Below, piece after piece: positions 47,801 to 58,704 of a DNA stretch of 64,000 nt (positions are counted from its first letter, which is position 1; the number at the start of each line of letters is the position of its first letter). Below the pieces are notes generated by a model that did no database searches, had not been told where the DNA came from, and worked only from the letters and a program-made list of their open reading frames with translations. The DNA is from Asterias amurensis (Eukaryota > Echinodermata > Asteroidea > Forcipulatida > Asteriidae), in NCBI RefSeq assembly GCF_032118995.1, contig NC_092667.1, forward strand, positions 1 to 64,000, given 5' to 3'. Both the position numbers and the translations under genes were made by a program.

Positions 47801-48123
47801 TTGTTATTTTCCTTTGCTTTAATCAGTTTATCAAATAAGAATAAGGCAATAAATAAAGCTTGCTTGACAATAAAACCCCGACGTTGTGAAAGTTGCTTTT
47901 TATATTCATTGATTGTTTTTAATTGGAAAAAACTGTTCAAAGCAAAGGAAAATCACACCAAGTTACTGATCGATTGTATTATTATAACCGATAAAAATGG
48001 TTTTACTTACAAGTAGCAGATGCCGCTTGGTTGGTTTTCTTGTATCCTCTGTTTATCTTTGTAGGGATTCTGTATGGTCGGTGGAACCTCAGGAATATCC
48101 ACGTTTATAGGAACTTTAAACAT
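36229..48123 (-). CDS. disp1: Dispatched-like RND/sterol-sensing-domain membrane protein, complete 4-coding-exon gene
   Basis: Coding exons on the minus strand are 48123-48011, 42525-42402, 41510-41312 and 38897-36229. All three introns are GT-AG and the phases match (2, 0 and 1 nt carried over), giving 3,105 nt, 1,034 residues plus stop. Seen: a short cytoplasmic N-terminus, a first membrane helix (about residues 47-69), a large extracellular loop with RTKR, a sterol-sensing block with GVGADD (about 418-423), and a second RND half with GLSVDF (about 875-880). Known of the family: Dispatched is a 12-TM RND transporter that releases cholesterol-modified Hedgehog from producing cells, and acidic residues in these two motifs are needed for ion coupling. 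Patched and PTCHD proteins are related, but the ITAIKCF block after the first RND motif, the PDISDPSKGFETRGT junction and the convertase site favour Dispatched. The protein is shorter than human DISP1, mainly at the C-terminal tail. An in-frame ATG lies a little upstream of the chosen start, so the exact N-terminus is open. Confidence 0.9.
39056..39449 (-). mobile_element. MITE family B, copy 2 in Dispatched intron 3
   Basis: TTAA at both ends, AATGGACACTTTCGG on the left and AAAGTGTCCAATGGC on the right. The same central CTCGATATCGAG palindrome and the GTGCGGAAACAAGGGTGGG block are present as in the copy at 24742. It starts about 160 bp beyond the acceptor of exon 4. Confidence 0.8.
39677..40530. 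mobile_element. Composite of nested palindromic elements in Dispatched intron 3
   Basis: Outer inverse pair: GAGCAAGTTCGATCAACG near 39681 and TTGAACTTGCTCCTGG near 40512. Inside are a hairpin (ACTATGACTCCCGAGG with CCGAGGGAGTCATAGT, 39784-39884), a TAACACCCC/GGGGTGTTATAA pair (39922 and 40236), and a CGTGTGATAGT/ACTATCACACG hairpin (40110-40162). Confidence 0.55.
40560..40801. mobile_element. 242-bp GC-rich MITE with about 33-bp terminal inverted repeats
   Basis: GGGTGCGTTCGATTAGCTTC at the left and GAAGCTAAACGAACACACCC at the right. The interior has repeated (G)GTGAGCCCCTG words. No target duplication is clear. Confidence 0.75.
41312..41510 (-). CDS. disp1: Dispatched-like coding exon 3 (extracellular loop 1 with furin-type site)
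   Basis: This exon has 199 nt between a CCGCAG acceptor and a GTAAGT donor. It encodes GFETRGTTVTSRYRGL at its start and a loop with HERTKRSDSSER. RTKR (about residues 125-128 of the assembled protein) matches the proprotein-convertase rule R-X-K/R-R, and vertebrate DISP1 is known to be cleaved by furin in this same loop. Confidence 0.88.
42402..42525 (-). CDS. disp1: Dispatched-like coding exon 2 (first transmembrane helix)
   Basis: This exon has 124 nt between an AATAATAG acceptor and an AAG|GTAAGG donor. It completes a split Leu codon from exon 1 and encodes YARVLSRYWHVICFLVFLVV followed by more hydrophobic residues and ELPDISDPSK. The hydrophobic run is the expected TM1. PDISDPSK leads directly into GFETRGT of exon 3, a junction typical of Dispatched proteins. 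Confidence 0.85.
42640..43255 (+). repeat. 27-bp minisatellite, more than 20 copies, in Dispatched intron 1
   Basis: The unit is built on CAATGTCAGTCCTATATCAG with TTTGCA/TTCACA variants. A higher-order block (TTAGGTTCACCAAATGTC...ATTAGGTTTGCAC) recurs at about 42709, 42839 and 43021. Reading frames of 80-170 codons on both strands here are repeat translations. Confidence 0.95.
43550..43800 (+). repeat. Two copies of a hairpin unit about 175 bp apart
   Basis: CTGCTTTTCTTACTACTCCG...AGAAAAGCAAACGGCCACTT near 43558 and CTGCTTTTCTGCTATTCCG...AGAAAAGCAGATGGCCACTT near 43734; each can form a stem of about 10 bp. Confidence 0.6.
44095..44350 (-). mobile_element. tRNA-like SINE, minus strand, with partial duplication
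   Basis: The minus strand reads GGGTTCGAATCCCATCCGAG (B box) near 44245. This is followed by a body with CAGTGCTTACACACATCGG and the tail CACCGATGCAAATTTAACAT. The tail block occurs twice (44108 and 44290). It lies in intron 1 of the Dispatched gene. Confidence 0.7.
44828..45605. mobile_element. Element with GGGAGAGTTGAGC inverted ends and long direct repeats outside
   Basis: GGGAGAGTTGAGCATT near 44876 and its inverse near 45560. Outside them ACTATTCCGCCCAGGCGAA (44832) and ACTACTCCGCCCAGGTGGA (45584) are direct repeats. The interior repeats GTAAGTTGAGCCACC/GTAAGTTGAACCACC (45070-45105) and CTCAACTCTCC. Confidence 0.55.
46225..46445 (+). repeat. A-rich low-complexity DNA with (AACG)n and (AAAC)n
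   Basis: Runs of ACGAACGAACGAACGAAC, then AAACAAACAAAC words and a long A run, followed by the same ACAAATTAACAAAC words again. No coding signal. Confidence 0.85.
47339..47723 (-). mobile_element. TTAA-flanked MITE family A, full-length copy in Dispatched intron 1
   Basis: TTAAAGGCGTGGACACTA on the left and GTTCACTGCCTTTAA on the right. The central hairpin (GAGACCTCAAGTTTAGA/AATTTGAGGTCTC) is intact. It is inserted about 290 bp downstream (in transcript direction) of coding exon 1. Confidence 0.88.
48011..48123 (-). CDS. disp1: Dispatched-like coding exon 1 (N-terminal cytoplasmic segment)
   Basis: ATG at 48123 opens 37 codons plus 2 nt, ending at a strong donor (TT|GTAAGT). It encodes a proline-rich hydrophilic start (MFKVPINVDIPEVPP). 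The frame stays open upstream through a TTATCAG, which may be a splice acceptor, so a 5' UTR exon or a slightly longer N-terminus beginning at another ATG is possible. Confidence 0.75.
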
Positions 48124-48711
48124 CGTGTGTGAGATCTCCTGATAATAAATAACATACATGTAGGCCTATAATATTGTTCGCGAGGTTAGGGCTCGATGAT
48201 GGCTCGGGTTCCCCGACAGATACCCTCTTGTGCATGGAGATTGCACACAGTAGAAGTCAACAGGATGAAGATGTAGATCCGTGTTTACCTGTCCTCTTTC
48301 CAACAAGTAGACACTACTTCTTGTAACAATTGTTGATTGTGGGAGCGTATTGCGTTCAGATGGCTGTTCCTATGAGTAAGTCTCTGTTCGGTTGAGCAAG
48401 CAGAACGAAAGCGCTAACCAAATGGTTACAGTTGCTACGTCTCCATTGTTTGTTTGTTTGTTTGTTTGTTTTAACCCACACCTGTGACCCGCCATGCTAT
48501 TGTTTAAATCGCTCTATTATTTTGAACGAATGGCGCGGTGGGTACAATACCCATTATGCAAACGGGTCAAACTGTCCACATCGCGCCGGTCAAGCAAAAC
48601 TATAGAGCTAAGGAATAAAGTTAATAAAATCATAGGCCATTTGTTTTTAACACAGGTAAATAGAGCTATGCATGTATTGCAAAATGATCGTTAAGGTCAT
48701 TAAAAATGTCC

Positions 48712-49007
48712 TTAAAGGGTCTATGTACCTTTTGTAGAACGAAAAACACAATGTCTACAGATTTACACTGAACTTACACACTTTGAAGAATGATAGTATA
48801 AAGCTTCCCTGAAAATATTACTTGCCGAGGAGCTGTAGTTTTTGAGAAATGAGTAAAACAATGTCATGAAAGTAATTTTCGTCTCACTGATCATGAGACG
48901 AAAATTATTTTAGCTTTTAAAAACGTATTTTCATGACATTGTTTTACTTATTTCTCAAAAACTACAGCACCTCAGCAACTAATATTTTAAGGTAAGCTTT
49001 GTATTAT
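48712..49007. mobile_element. TTAA-start foldback MITE (family D)
   Basis: It starts TTAAAGGGTCTATGTACC. The two arms (AATGAGTAAAACAATGTCAT and its inverse near 48940) pair around CTGATCATGAGACG. The right end is replaced at about 49007 by the first unit of the large inverted duplication. A fragment of the same family is at about 46715-46790. Confidence 0.7.
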
Positions 49008-52000
49008 AACATCCTTGGCCTTCCTTGAGAAAAAAAAATATTGCTTTAAATAACACCCTTGTGCTCTTTTTGCATCATGCATTACAGTATGTTTTTAGAA
49101 CTTGCAAAATCGACATTTTTACCCTATTCTTGGACCCCAAAATGTCAACTTGCCAGGGGTCTCAGAAAATTTTCCTTTCGGCTGTGATTAGGTGGTCTTT
49201 CCATATCTGGTGTCAAAAACTTGGGCAATTGTATCCTGTCGTGACAGTACTGCCTCAAAACTAGACATTTTTCCCAAAAACATGAAAAATACCTTTTTAA
49301 GGGTCTTTTCACATAATATCGAAATACATGTCCACGGTAATAAAAAAAGGAATATTTTTCTTATACTTTGTGGATGGTAGGATGGTAGGGACTTGGGGTC
49401 CAAATAAACAACATTTACATTTCAAATCATAATATAACACGTTGCCATGGTAACAGTTCATGTGTGTTTAGGCCACTTTAGGCCGATCTTGGGGTATGAA
49501 AAACTGTTTTTTTTTTTTTTATATTTACAACTTCACCCCACCAAAAAACAAAATTATTTCATAAAACCTTTTACATCACTACAAAGTATCATCCTTGGCT
49601 TTACTTGAGACAACAAAATATTGCTATAAATTTCACCCTTGTGCTATTTTTAGAACGTGCATTAGAGTATGTTTTTAGAACTTGCAAAATCAACATTTTT
49701 ACCATATTTTTTGCCCTCAAAATTTAATTTTTTTCAGGGGTCTCAGAATATTTTCCTTTCGGTTTTGATCAGGGCCAAAATTTGTTTTTTTTATTTCTGG
49801 CAAGAAAAACTTGGGCAAGTGTATCCTGATGTTAACAGTACTTCCTCAAACAGAAAAATGCATTTGATATGTTTTTTCTTCATATTGAATTTCTAACATT
49901 AAAAAGTAATAATTATATCAATCTTGCAGCTTTTCCTTAGCACTAGTGGATTACCCAACATTGATCAGGAACTGTTGATGACCTTAATTTTACAATTTGC
50001 CCGGCCCAGCCCCATCATATTTCTTGGCATTGTATAAATCAATGTTTTGTGAATAGCGCCTCTTTTTTTGAAAGTGTTCCCTTTCGGTTGTTATTGGTGT
50101 TTTCATGTCTTCTGGGTAGAAACACTGTGTTTATTGTATCCTGTTGTGACTGATCATGCCTTAAGTATAGTAATTTTTCCAAAAATAATACATGCTTGTT
50201 AAAAATCTGGCACTGTTTCCATGCCCTTTGAGTAATGGATACAAAGTTTTTATTTAAACATAATGGTATCCAACCAAACCATAACCAATGCTTTGCCACT
50301 GAGAGTTCTTGATTTGGCTACTTTACCTATTGTACAGGTATGATTCCCATTGCAAGTAGAGTGCGATGAGCATTCTTTACAAGTTGTCTTTAATACAGGG
50401 CCTACTCTCCTTGGTCCCTTCCTGCTACCAAATGTAAAACTTTTCATAGAGATAGAGATCATAAACAATGTAGTTTCTGTGCTTGAGGCAGATGGTTTGG
50501 AGCATCCAATCATGTCCAACACAAATGTGGGAAATTAAAAAGCCCGCTTAAAAGTGTTGGAAAAGTTTGCCAAGATCTTATTAAAAACAATGATACTAAC
50601 GATTTGCAAGATGAGCGTAAGAGATTATTTAAAAGGAACACGTTGCCTGGGTTTGGTTAAGTTGGTCTTTAAAATGCGTTTGTAACGGTTTGTTTTAAAA
50701 TGCATGGTTAGAAAGATGTTTTTGAGTGATACTTGTATGGATCATTATATTCTACTTTTAAAATATCTTTCTAATCATATGCATTTTTTAATAAACGTTT
50801 ACAAACGCTTTTCAAATACCAACTCCACCGATCCAAGGCAACGTGTTCCTTTAATGAAACAACATTGACAGAAGTTGTAAAAACTTGCACCTGCAGAACA
50901 TAAACAAGTAAGATGCATTTGCAGTGACAAAAGTCTATTCAGGCTAGTTTGATTATTTTTTCCAGATACTATCTTACTAATTCATAATTATTATATAAGT
51001 CTCTGAGAACGATCAACAAAAAACATTGTCAAACATTACCTGCTGAATTGTTTATCACGTTAAATAAACCAACTCTTTTATTGTTTGCAACAGTACAGTT
51101 GAAAGGAACCACACCATAGATGGGGGAACTGCTTACAGAAGGCCAAAGAAGGTGAATGGCCATTTAGAATGGCCACTTTGGATACAGTACTTGCTCACTT
51201 TTAGAGCCTCTTTGTTCTGATTGGGATGAAAATGTTTAGTTTGGTAGCGGGCAGTGGACCAAGAAGACTGTTATAAGGCCATGTAAAGAAAAAAACAGTA
51301 AAGATTGCTCATCGCACTACGTCTCTTCTTGCAATGTGAATCATACCTGTACAACTAGGTAAAGTAGTTATGACAAAACAAGAACTCGGTGGCAAAGCAT
51401 GGTTATAAACTTTTTATTTGTTACTTAAAGAGCATGGAAACAGTGCCATATTTTTTTAACAAGCATGCTCGTTTTTGTTTTTTATTGTTTTTGGAAAAAA
51501 TACCATTTTTGAGGCAGAAGTGTCACAACAGGATACAATAAACCAAAGCGTTTCTCCCCAGTATACATGCAAACCATAATGATAGCCCAATCACAACAAA
51601 AAGGGAAATATTCTGAGAACCAATAAAACATTAAAGACAGTACAAACTTTCTTGATGTGCAAGGGGATTTAAAAAATGTGACTTTCAAAAAAGAGGCGCT
51701 GTTCACAAAACTGTTATTTTATTTTTTGCAATGTCAAGAAATATGATTGGGCCGGGGCCGGGGTGGGGCAAATTATAAGATTTTGTTCATCAACAAGTCC
51801 TGATCAATGTTTGGTAATGCACTAAACCTACAAAGTGCTTATGAAAAGCTGCCAGATTGATGGAATTATTGCTAACTTCTTCATGTTATAAATACATAAT
51901 GAAGCAAATATTTCAAAATGCATTTCTCTATTTTTGAGACAGTTCTGTTACATCAGGATACAATTGCCCGAGTTTTTCTTACCAGAAATAAAAAGACAAA

Positions 52001-52790
52001 TTATGGCCCTGATCAAAACCGAAAGGAAAAAATTCTGAGACCCCTGAAAAAATGGAATTTTGAGGGAAAAAATATGGTAAAAATGTTGATTTTGCAAGCT
52101 CTAAAAACATACTGTAATGCACGTTCTTAAAATAGCACAAGGGTGAAATTTATAGCAATTATTTTTTTGTCTCAAGTAAAGCCAAGGATGATACTTTGTA
52201 GTGATGTAAAAGGTTTTATGAAATATTTTTGTTTTTTGGTGGGGTGGAGTTGTAAATATTAACTTAAAAAACAGTTTTTCATACCCCAATATCGGCCCAA
52301 AGTGGCCTAAACACAAATGAACTGTTACCATGGCAACGTGTTATATTATGATTTGAAATGTAAATGTTGTTTATTTGCACCCCAAGTCCCTACCATCCAC
52401 AAAGAATAAGAAAAATATTCCTTTTCTTTTACCATGGACACGTATGTCGATATTATGTGAAAAGACCCTTAAAAAGGCATTTTTCATATTTTGGGGAAAA
52501 AAGTATAGATTTGAGGCAGTACTGGCCCAACAAGATATAATTGCCCAAGTTTTTAACACCAGATATGGAAAGACCAATGTTGGCCCTAATCAAAGACGAA
52601 AGGAAAATTTTCTGAGACCCCTGGCAAGTTGACATTTTGGGGTCCAAAAATAGGGTAAAAAATGCCGATTTTGCAAGTTCTAAAAACATACTGTAATGCA
52701 TGATGCAAAAATAGCACAAGGGTGATATTTAAAGCAATAACTTTTTTTTCTCAAGGAAGGCCAAGGATTATACTTTGTAGTGATATAAAA
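49004..52790. repeat. Large imperfect inverted duplication, arms about 1.4 kb
   Basis: Left arm about 49004-50465, right arm about 51225-52790. Matching landmarks include CATCCTTGGC(C/T)TTCCTTGAG, GGGGTCTCAGAAAATTTTCC, ACACGTTGCCATGGTAACAG, TTAGGCCACTTTAGGCCGAT and TGAGCATTCTTT near the centre. Each arm also holds two related units about 580 bp apart. The spacer contains MITE family C. No coding signal. Confidence 0.85.
50629..50854. mobile_element. MITE family C (foldback), TTAA-flanked copy between the arms of the 49-53 kb inverted duplication
   Basis: TTAAAAGGAACACGTTGCC on the left and GGCAACGTGTTCCTTTAA on the right. The whole 226 bp folds back on itself with a short AT-rich centre. Confidence 0.85.
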
Positions 52791-53000
52791 GGTTTTTTGA
52801 AATAATGTTGCATTTCGGTGGGGTGGAGTTGTTAATATGAGCTAAAAACCAGTTTTTCAGACCCCAAAATCGACCTAAAATGGACAAAAAACAAAATGAG
52901 CCGTAACCATGGCAACGGGCTATATATAGAATTGAAAATGCAATTTTGTTAACTTGCACCCCAAGGCCCTTCCACCAAGAAAGTATAAAAAAAAAATCTT
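52790..53000 (+). repeat. Third unit continuing the right arm
   Basis: It repeats the landmarks GGTGGGGTGGAGTTGT, GTTTTTCAGACCCCAAAATC, ACCATGGCAACGGGCTATAT and TGCACCCCAAGGCCCTTCCA without a left-side partner, so the array is longer on the right. Confidence 0.7.
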
Positions 53001-53125
53001 TTTTTGACCGTGAGCAAGTATGTCAACTATTTACCTGAACTGACTCTTAACTAAGGTTTTAAAAAATCAGTTCTTATGTTATTTACAAATTTAAGAGTAG
53101 ACCCCGACCCGAGAGGGCGCTGTTC

Positions 53126-53387
53126 GTGACGTCAATCGAGGAAGACTTTGCCTGTAATGCGTAGAGTAAACACAATTGCAAAGTACATATACGGACCAAA
53201 TCGTGAGTTTGTAAGTTTCAAAAAAAAATAAAAATGTTTTTTTCCGGCAATGCCGACCAGGTGTATTGCTGCTGAAAGCAGAAAAACACTTTTTGAAATG
53301 TACCAACTCACGACTTGGACGTACATGTACTTTGCACGTGTGTTTACTATACGCATTGCAGGCAAAGTCTGCCTCGATTGACGTCAC
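53126..53387. mobile_element. 262-bp foldback element with GTGACGTCAATCGAGG ends
   Basis: Left arm 53126-53211, right arm 53303-53387, pairing through GACGTCAATCGAGG, GACTTTGCCTG(T/C)AATGCG and ACTCACGA. A flanking part (GACCCGAGAGGGCGCTGTTC) also appears inverted at 19085-19125. Confidence 0.75.
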
Positions 53388-53700
53388 AAAAGGGGTAGGC
53401 GGAGTCAGCCCCCAAACAACTTTATATATTTTTTAAACATATAAATCGTGACAAACAATTACTAAAAAAATTGTTTTATTGTTCGTAAGCATATGCTCTT
53501 ATGTTTGAAAGAAGAAAAAAAATTCTATTTCCAGGTGACTTTAAGCCGTCACCTTGCCGGCAACCCCGCTCAATTTGAAAAGATTCTGACAAGCAACCAT
53601 TTATCAATACAGAAGCTTTTGCACCATTGTACAGCACTTGAAACCACTTTTGTATTGAAGGGCCAGCCGAGTATTCAGCTTACCAAACCTAATATATAAG

Positions 53701-54159
53701 TGGATGGTCCTTTGTAACATTCCATTTTGTGCTACTAACGACACCAGATTACGGTGGTTTCAATACAGATTAGTTCACAGAATACTTAGGAGTCAACAAA
53801 TCGGTAAAAGGGATAACGGTCTTTGTACATTCTGTCAATTAGAGAGGGAGACGCTGGTTCATTTATTTTGTAGATGCAAGTTTTCAACTATGTTTTGGAC
53901 CCAATTTTGGGATTGGATAGGGAGTACTCTTAATATTAACATTCGCTTAGACACTGAGGCTATCCTATTTGGCAGTACAAACAAATCTTGGAGTGCTCTT
54001 AATCTGATCCTTCTTTTGTGTCGTTTCCATATCTATAAAATGAAAATGAGTGAGAATAGACCCTCCCTTGCACTATTAAAACTGGATTTAAAGCTTTATT
54101 ATACTTTGGATAAATACATCTCCATCACCAATGATACCACTGTTAGTTTTCACAAATAA
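53701..54159 (+). pseudogene. L1/Tx1-type LINE C-terminal remnant (zf-RVT)
   Basis: The open stretch reads NDTRLRWFQYRLVHRIL followed by CTFCQLERETLVHLFCRC and FWTQFWDWIG. The C-x2-C...E...H-x4-C cluster after an FQYR(L/I)xHRIL segment is the zf-RVT domain at the end of L1/Tx1-clade ORF2 proteins. The reverse-transcriptase and endonuclease domains are absent upstream, so this is a 5'-truncated relic. The reading frame ends naturally at 54159. Confidence 0.72.
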
Positions 54160-54289
54160 TGGGACTCTTTCAAACAATTGGTTCAAGGTTAACATCGTAT
54201 TTTGTATTTTGTTTATTTCTTTACTGTTAATGTTACGTATTTTCAGCATGTTTGTAACATGAGGAGTGGTCTTAAGTGTGAATAAAAAA

Positions 54290-55680
54290 TTTCCTCCATG
54301 GAAAAAAACCACCTCTGGAAATCGCGTTTTGACGGTGCAAATCGACCAAGTTGAGCGCCCCGAACAACTTTCCTTTGTGGAGTCATGCAAAATTCGCAAA
54401 ACCTTGGGAATTACAATTTTTTGGTGCAAAAGTGACGTCATAATTTGACCAAAGAATCGTCGATTACCGCCAAAATATAACAGTGACGGAGTTCAAATTT
54501 GTACCGGCACACTCGGGTGGGGTATCCGCAAGAAGTAATCATGCTAATTCTGCTTTTCGGCGTGGCTCGTATATTAAAAAGTTTATTCCCCGGGCAGGGA
54601 AAAGGGAAGAGCGGCCATCTTGTTTTTCTAATAGTCAACTCTGGAAATCGCGTTTTGACGGTGCAAATCGACCAAGTTGAGGATCCCGAACAAATTTCCT
54701 GTGTGGAGTCATGCAAAATTCGCAAAACCTTGAGAATTACAACTTTTTGGTGCAAAAGTGACGTCATAATTTGACCAAAAATCGTCGATTACCGCCGAAA
54801 TATAACAGTGACGGAGTTCAAATTTGCACCGGCACAAATGGGTGGGGTATCCGCAAGAAGAAATCACGCTTATTCGGATTTTCAGGTTGACCAAAAATCG
54901 TCGATTACCTCCAAAATATAACAGTGGCGAAGTTCAAACTTGCACCGGCACACTCGGGTGGGGTATCCGCAAGAAGTAATTAAGCTAATTCAACTTTTCG
55001 GGGTGGCTCAAAAATTTAAAAGTTTATTCGCCGGGCAAGGAATAGGGAAGAGTGGCCATCTTGTTTTTCTAATAGTCAACTCTGGAAATCGCGTTTTGAC
55101 TGTGCAAATCGACCAAGTTGAGCATCCTGAACAACTTTCCTGTGTGGAGTCATGCAAAATTCGCAAAACCTTGGGAATTTCACCTTTTTTTGTGCAAAAG
55201 TGACGTCATAATTTGACCAAAAATCGTCGATTACCGCCAAAATATAATAGTGACGGAGTTCAAATTTGCACCGGCTCACTCGGGTGGGGTATCCGCAAGA
55301 AGTAATCATGCTAATTTTGCTTTTCGGCGTGGCTCGAATATTAAAAAGTTTATTCCCCGGGCAGGGAAAAGGGAAGAGCGGCCATCTTGTTTTTCTAATA
55401 GTCAACTCTGGAAATCGCGTTTTGACGGTGCAAATCGACCAAGTTGAGCATTCTGAACAACTTTCCTTTGTGAAGTCATGCAAATTCCCAAAATCGTCGG
55501 TTACAACCAAAATATATCTGTTACAGTGACGGAGTTCAATTTGCACAGTACACTCGGGTGGGGTATACGCAAGAAGTAATCACGCTAATTCGGCTTTTCG
55601 GGGTGGCTCGCAAATTAAAAAGTTTATTCCCTGCGGCAGGGAAAAGGAAAGAGCGGCCATCTTGTTTTTCAAATATTGAT
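54290..55680 (+). repeat. Satellite of about 326 bp, roughly 4 units with one partial insertion
   Basis: GGAAATCGCGTTTTGAC recurs at 54317, 54643, 55084 and 55410 (spacings 326, 441, 326; the extra 115 is a partial duplication). Each unit has GAGCGGCCATCTTGTTTTTC, AATCGTCGATTACC and GGGTGGGGTATCCGC. The short frames on both strands are repeat by-products. Confidence 0.93.
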
Positions 55681-57960
55681 GTAAAATACATAAACACCTC
55701 TTACACACGACAACTTATGTGCTAGTAAAGGAGCTTTATAATCCCATTTTTTTTTTCAAAAAGCCATCTTTCCCTTATGTCTTTAATAGAAAAATTGGAA
55801 GAAGTCATCTTTAATTTGTCAAGAATGCAAAGAAGTTGAAATTGGTTGCACATAAATGAAAAAGAAAACGCAAACTCGCAGCAAAATTATGTTCGCTCTG
55901 GTGAGTGTCACAAAAACCAGTATTTTGATTTAGTATGAATATTCATTTTCTTATTTGCTGTTTTACCTGTACATTGTCCAGAACCCAGTGGCCATAACCA
56001 TGTCTATTTTGTAGTACTGCGCCTTGATTTGTACCGTCTCAGGTTTAGGGTCCAGTAACTTCATTGCATATTATTCAAAGTAAGTTTCAATAACAGAGAT
56101 TTTGTGCTGGTGTGATGTGTGTGCTAATGGGGTAGCAATAGGGGGATAGAGCAATTGAGTTTGGTGGGATGTGAACACAGTCCTTCTGAGAATTTGTGCT
56201 GTATGCACACACCCTGTTTTTGCTGTACGGTTGGATGGTCTTTTGAGACCACAGTTTTTCAAGTATATATCTAATGAAAAAAAACTAATTTTGCGGTGTT
56301 AGCTTTTTACAAGCTCAATAATTTATCAGCTGTTGCAGGCTTTTAGCCTATTAATTTGGCCAGCTTTGAAAAGGAAGACAGACAGATTGGAGGATAGACA
56401 TCTACAATCGTGAGTAATTTCTTTAAACATTAATCAATTCATTAATTTAAGAATTCTTTCATTTATAAAAAACCCCTGTAGTTTACATTACAAATCTTGG
56501 AAACTTGTGCAAATTTAGAAAGTCATTTTGCAATTTATTATTTGGAAGTTGGTGGATTTTTTGGTGGAATAATTATCTCCCTTGTAAAGTGAAGTGTAGT
56601 TTCAAAGATATGTGATTATTGTGTATTGAAGTGTATAATGTGTTTTGTAGCCTTAATTATGGCATAAGTTTGCGTAATCAATATTTCAGATGGCCCATAA
56701 TGTGAAGTTCGGAGTTGGTGCTAAAAGGTCGTCGATGGGAACCGCTGGTTCGGATTGATGTGTAAGAAGTGCAACAGACAAGTGTGAGGAGATCCACACT
56801 GGAACTCGTTGTATCAAGAGCGTTGGACTATTACAGTTAATTTTAACTGAACTATTACTGCAAGGAAGTCGCAAGAGACAGAGCTAAGTGTAGCGTAGTG
56901 TAAAACCTCTCAAATTGGTATATAGTATGAGGTGAATCCTCGAGAGTGGAAAGTTCTTAAAGTTGGTGGTAGAGTATACCTAGTTCATTGTAATATTGAT
57001 TGGAGTGAGTTTGGTTTGATTTTGGTTTGGTTTTGAAGTGGAACCGAAGTCCTAGAAATACAAATAATAATTCATTGTTGCTTTTTGTTCGGGAAGTGGT
57101 TATTATTTTTGTTTTTACGATTACTGAATCACTATTCCTGCATATGTAGGAGGAGATCTCAGTTCTCCTCGACCAGGTGGAAGAATTATTTTGAATTGCA
57201 ATTATTAGTACTGGTCATACTGACTCCAAGCTTGAGACCTAATTTATATGGGGAGTTTTTGTGTGTAAATAGAAGATTGTTTTATTTAATAAACCAATTG
57301 TGCAAAATGAGAAATTATCTTTGAGTTTTATTTATTATATTATGGATCACATAGGATTGTTCTGACAGCGAGTCTTAATTTGAATGCGTCAACTGTAAAT
57401 TGGACGTAAAAATTCAACTTAGGAATGGTCAAAGTGTATTCTTAAATGCCCTTATTTGAAATTGAATGCATTGAGAGCTAAAAACTAGCCATGGTTTTAG
57501 AGGATAAGGGGAAAATGCATTCATTAATTTTATTATTATTATATTTTTTTGAAAGGGTATTAACCAAATCTTCAATGAAATAGTTAAATTATGAACAATC
57601 ATGTTAAAAAGTTGCATGAAACTTAATGATTGCTCATAATTTGTAAACGGATCCCTTTTTTAAATATCGTTTTCTTAAACCAGGAACCACTGCAACAAAA
57701 ACTACTCTATGTTTTATTGTTACTAATAATTCAGAAAGCAATTTTACTCTACAAAAAAGTTGTACATACCCAGATAATTATTTAATGACATGATCGAAGA
57801 CCTTAAAGGGCTTCGTTAACTTTGAAAGGCATGAACTGTTAAATTACACAAAATTGGTGTAGAGGTTTCATCTATAGTTTACATTATAATCCAAAACTCA
57901 TAAACCGATTGTTGAATTGAGTGGACGTTTTTGAGAGTCAGTTTTGACAAACACTTTTTA
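55681..57960. other. No recognisable gene
   Basis: AT-rich. The stretch 56570-57330, ending in TTTATTTAATAAACC, might be a retroelement end or UTR but has no supporting partner copy in the window. Confidence 0.5.
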
Positions 57961-58270
57961 GTTTGACCATGGAGGAAGGAAGAGAAGGAGCTCGAACGAC
58001 CCGCAAAACCGCAGAGTAACAAAAGAATACCCTGACAATGCCCCTGTCTGACCAGTGGAAAAAGATAGGAGACCTCCAGCTGGACGGCCGATTAACGAGC
58101 AGGATTAGATCTCTTTGTACAGAGCGTGCGGTACCGCCGCTCTGCACCATTGCCTTCGTGTAAAGTTGGATCATTGGAGACAAGAATTGTGAATATACAC
58201 GTTTTCATTTACCGTTTGTGGTGTTTCACTGAAACATCATGGCACATTTTAACATTTTTTGTGACTTTCC

Positions 58271-58476
58271 GGTCACTAGTAGACTTGAAGACAAGTCGTT
58301 AAATCGGCCCCACGCGCTGAGATAGTGCTCCCCCGAGATCACTGCTCTCGCGCGAACTGATGGCTCCCCGATTTCGACTCGAGCCATCAGTTCGCGCGAG
58401 AGCAGTGATCTCATGAGAGCACTAACTCAGCGCGTGGGGCCGATTTAACGACTTGTCCACAAGTCTAGGTCACTAG
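58271..58476. mobile_element. 188-bp foldback element with 9-bp target duplication GGTCACTAG
   Basis: The element 58280-58467 is almost entirely palindromic (starts TAGACTTGAAGACAAGTCG, ends CGACTTGTCCACAAGTCTA). GGTCACTAG flanks it at 58271-58279 and 58468-58476. A 9-bp duplication points to Mutator-like (MULE) transposition. Confidence 0.85.
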
Positions 58477-58704
58477 CGGTGGTTCAAAATTTGGGTATTA
58501 GCACACGAGGGTGGTTGGTATTCAATTGTGTTTTTCGATTTGGTGGGCACAAGTGTACACTATTTTTATCAGGTCTCAGACAAGTTTTTTGTCTTCCTGT
58601 ATTATATCCATACGACATACGACACCATGGTTGAGTGAAGAACCAAGTGCGCACGCGCAAACTCACATACGCCAGGTCGCCCATTGTCTGTATAAGGTAT
58701 GTGG

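Noticed and set aside
54438..55546. Overlapping frames of 60-156 codons with shared peptides
   Set aside because: Translations of the 326-bp satellite; both strands give them equally.
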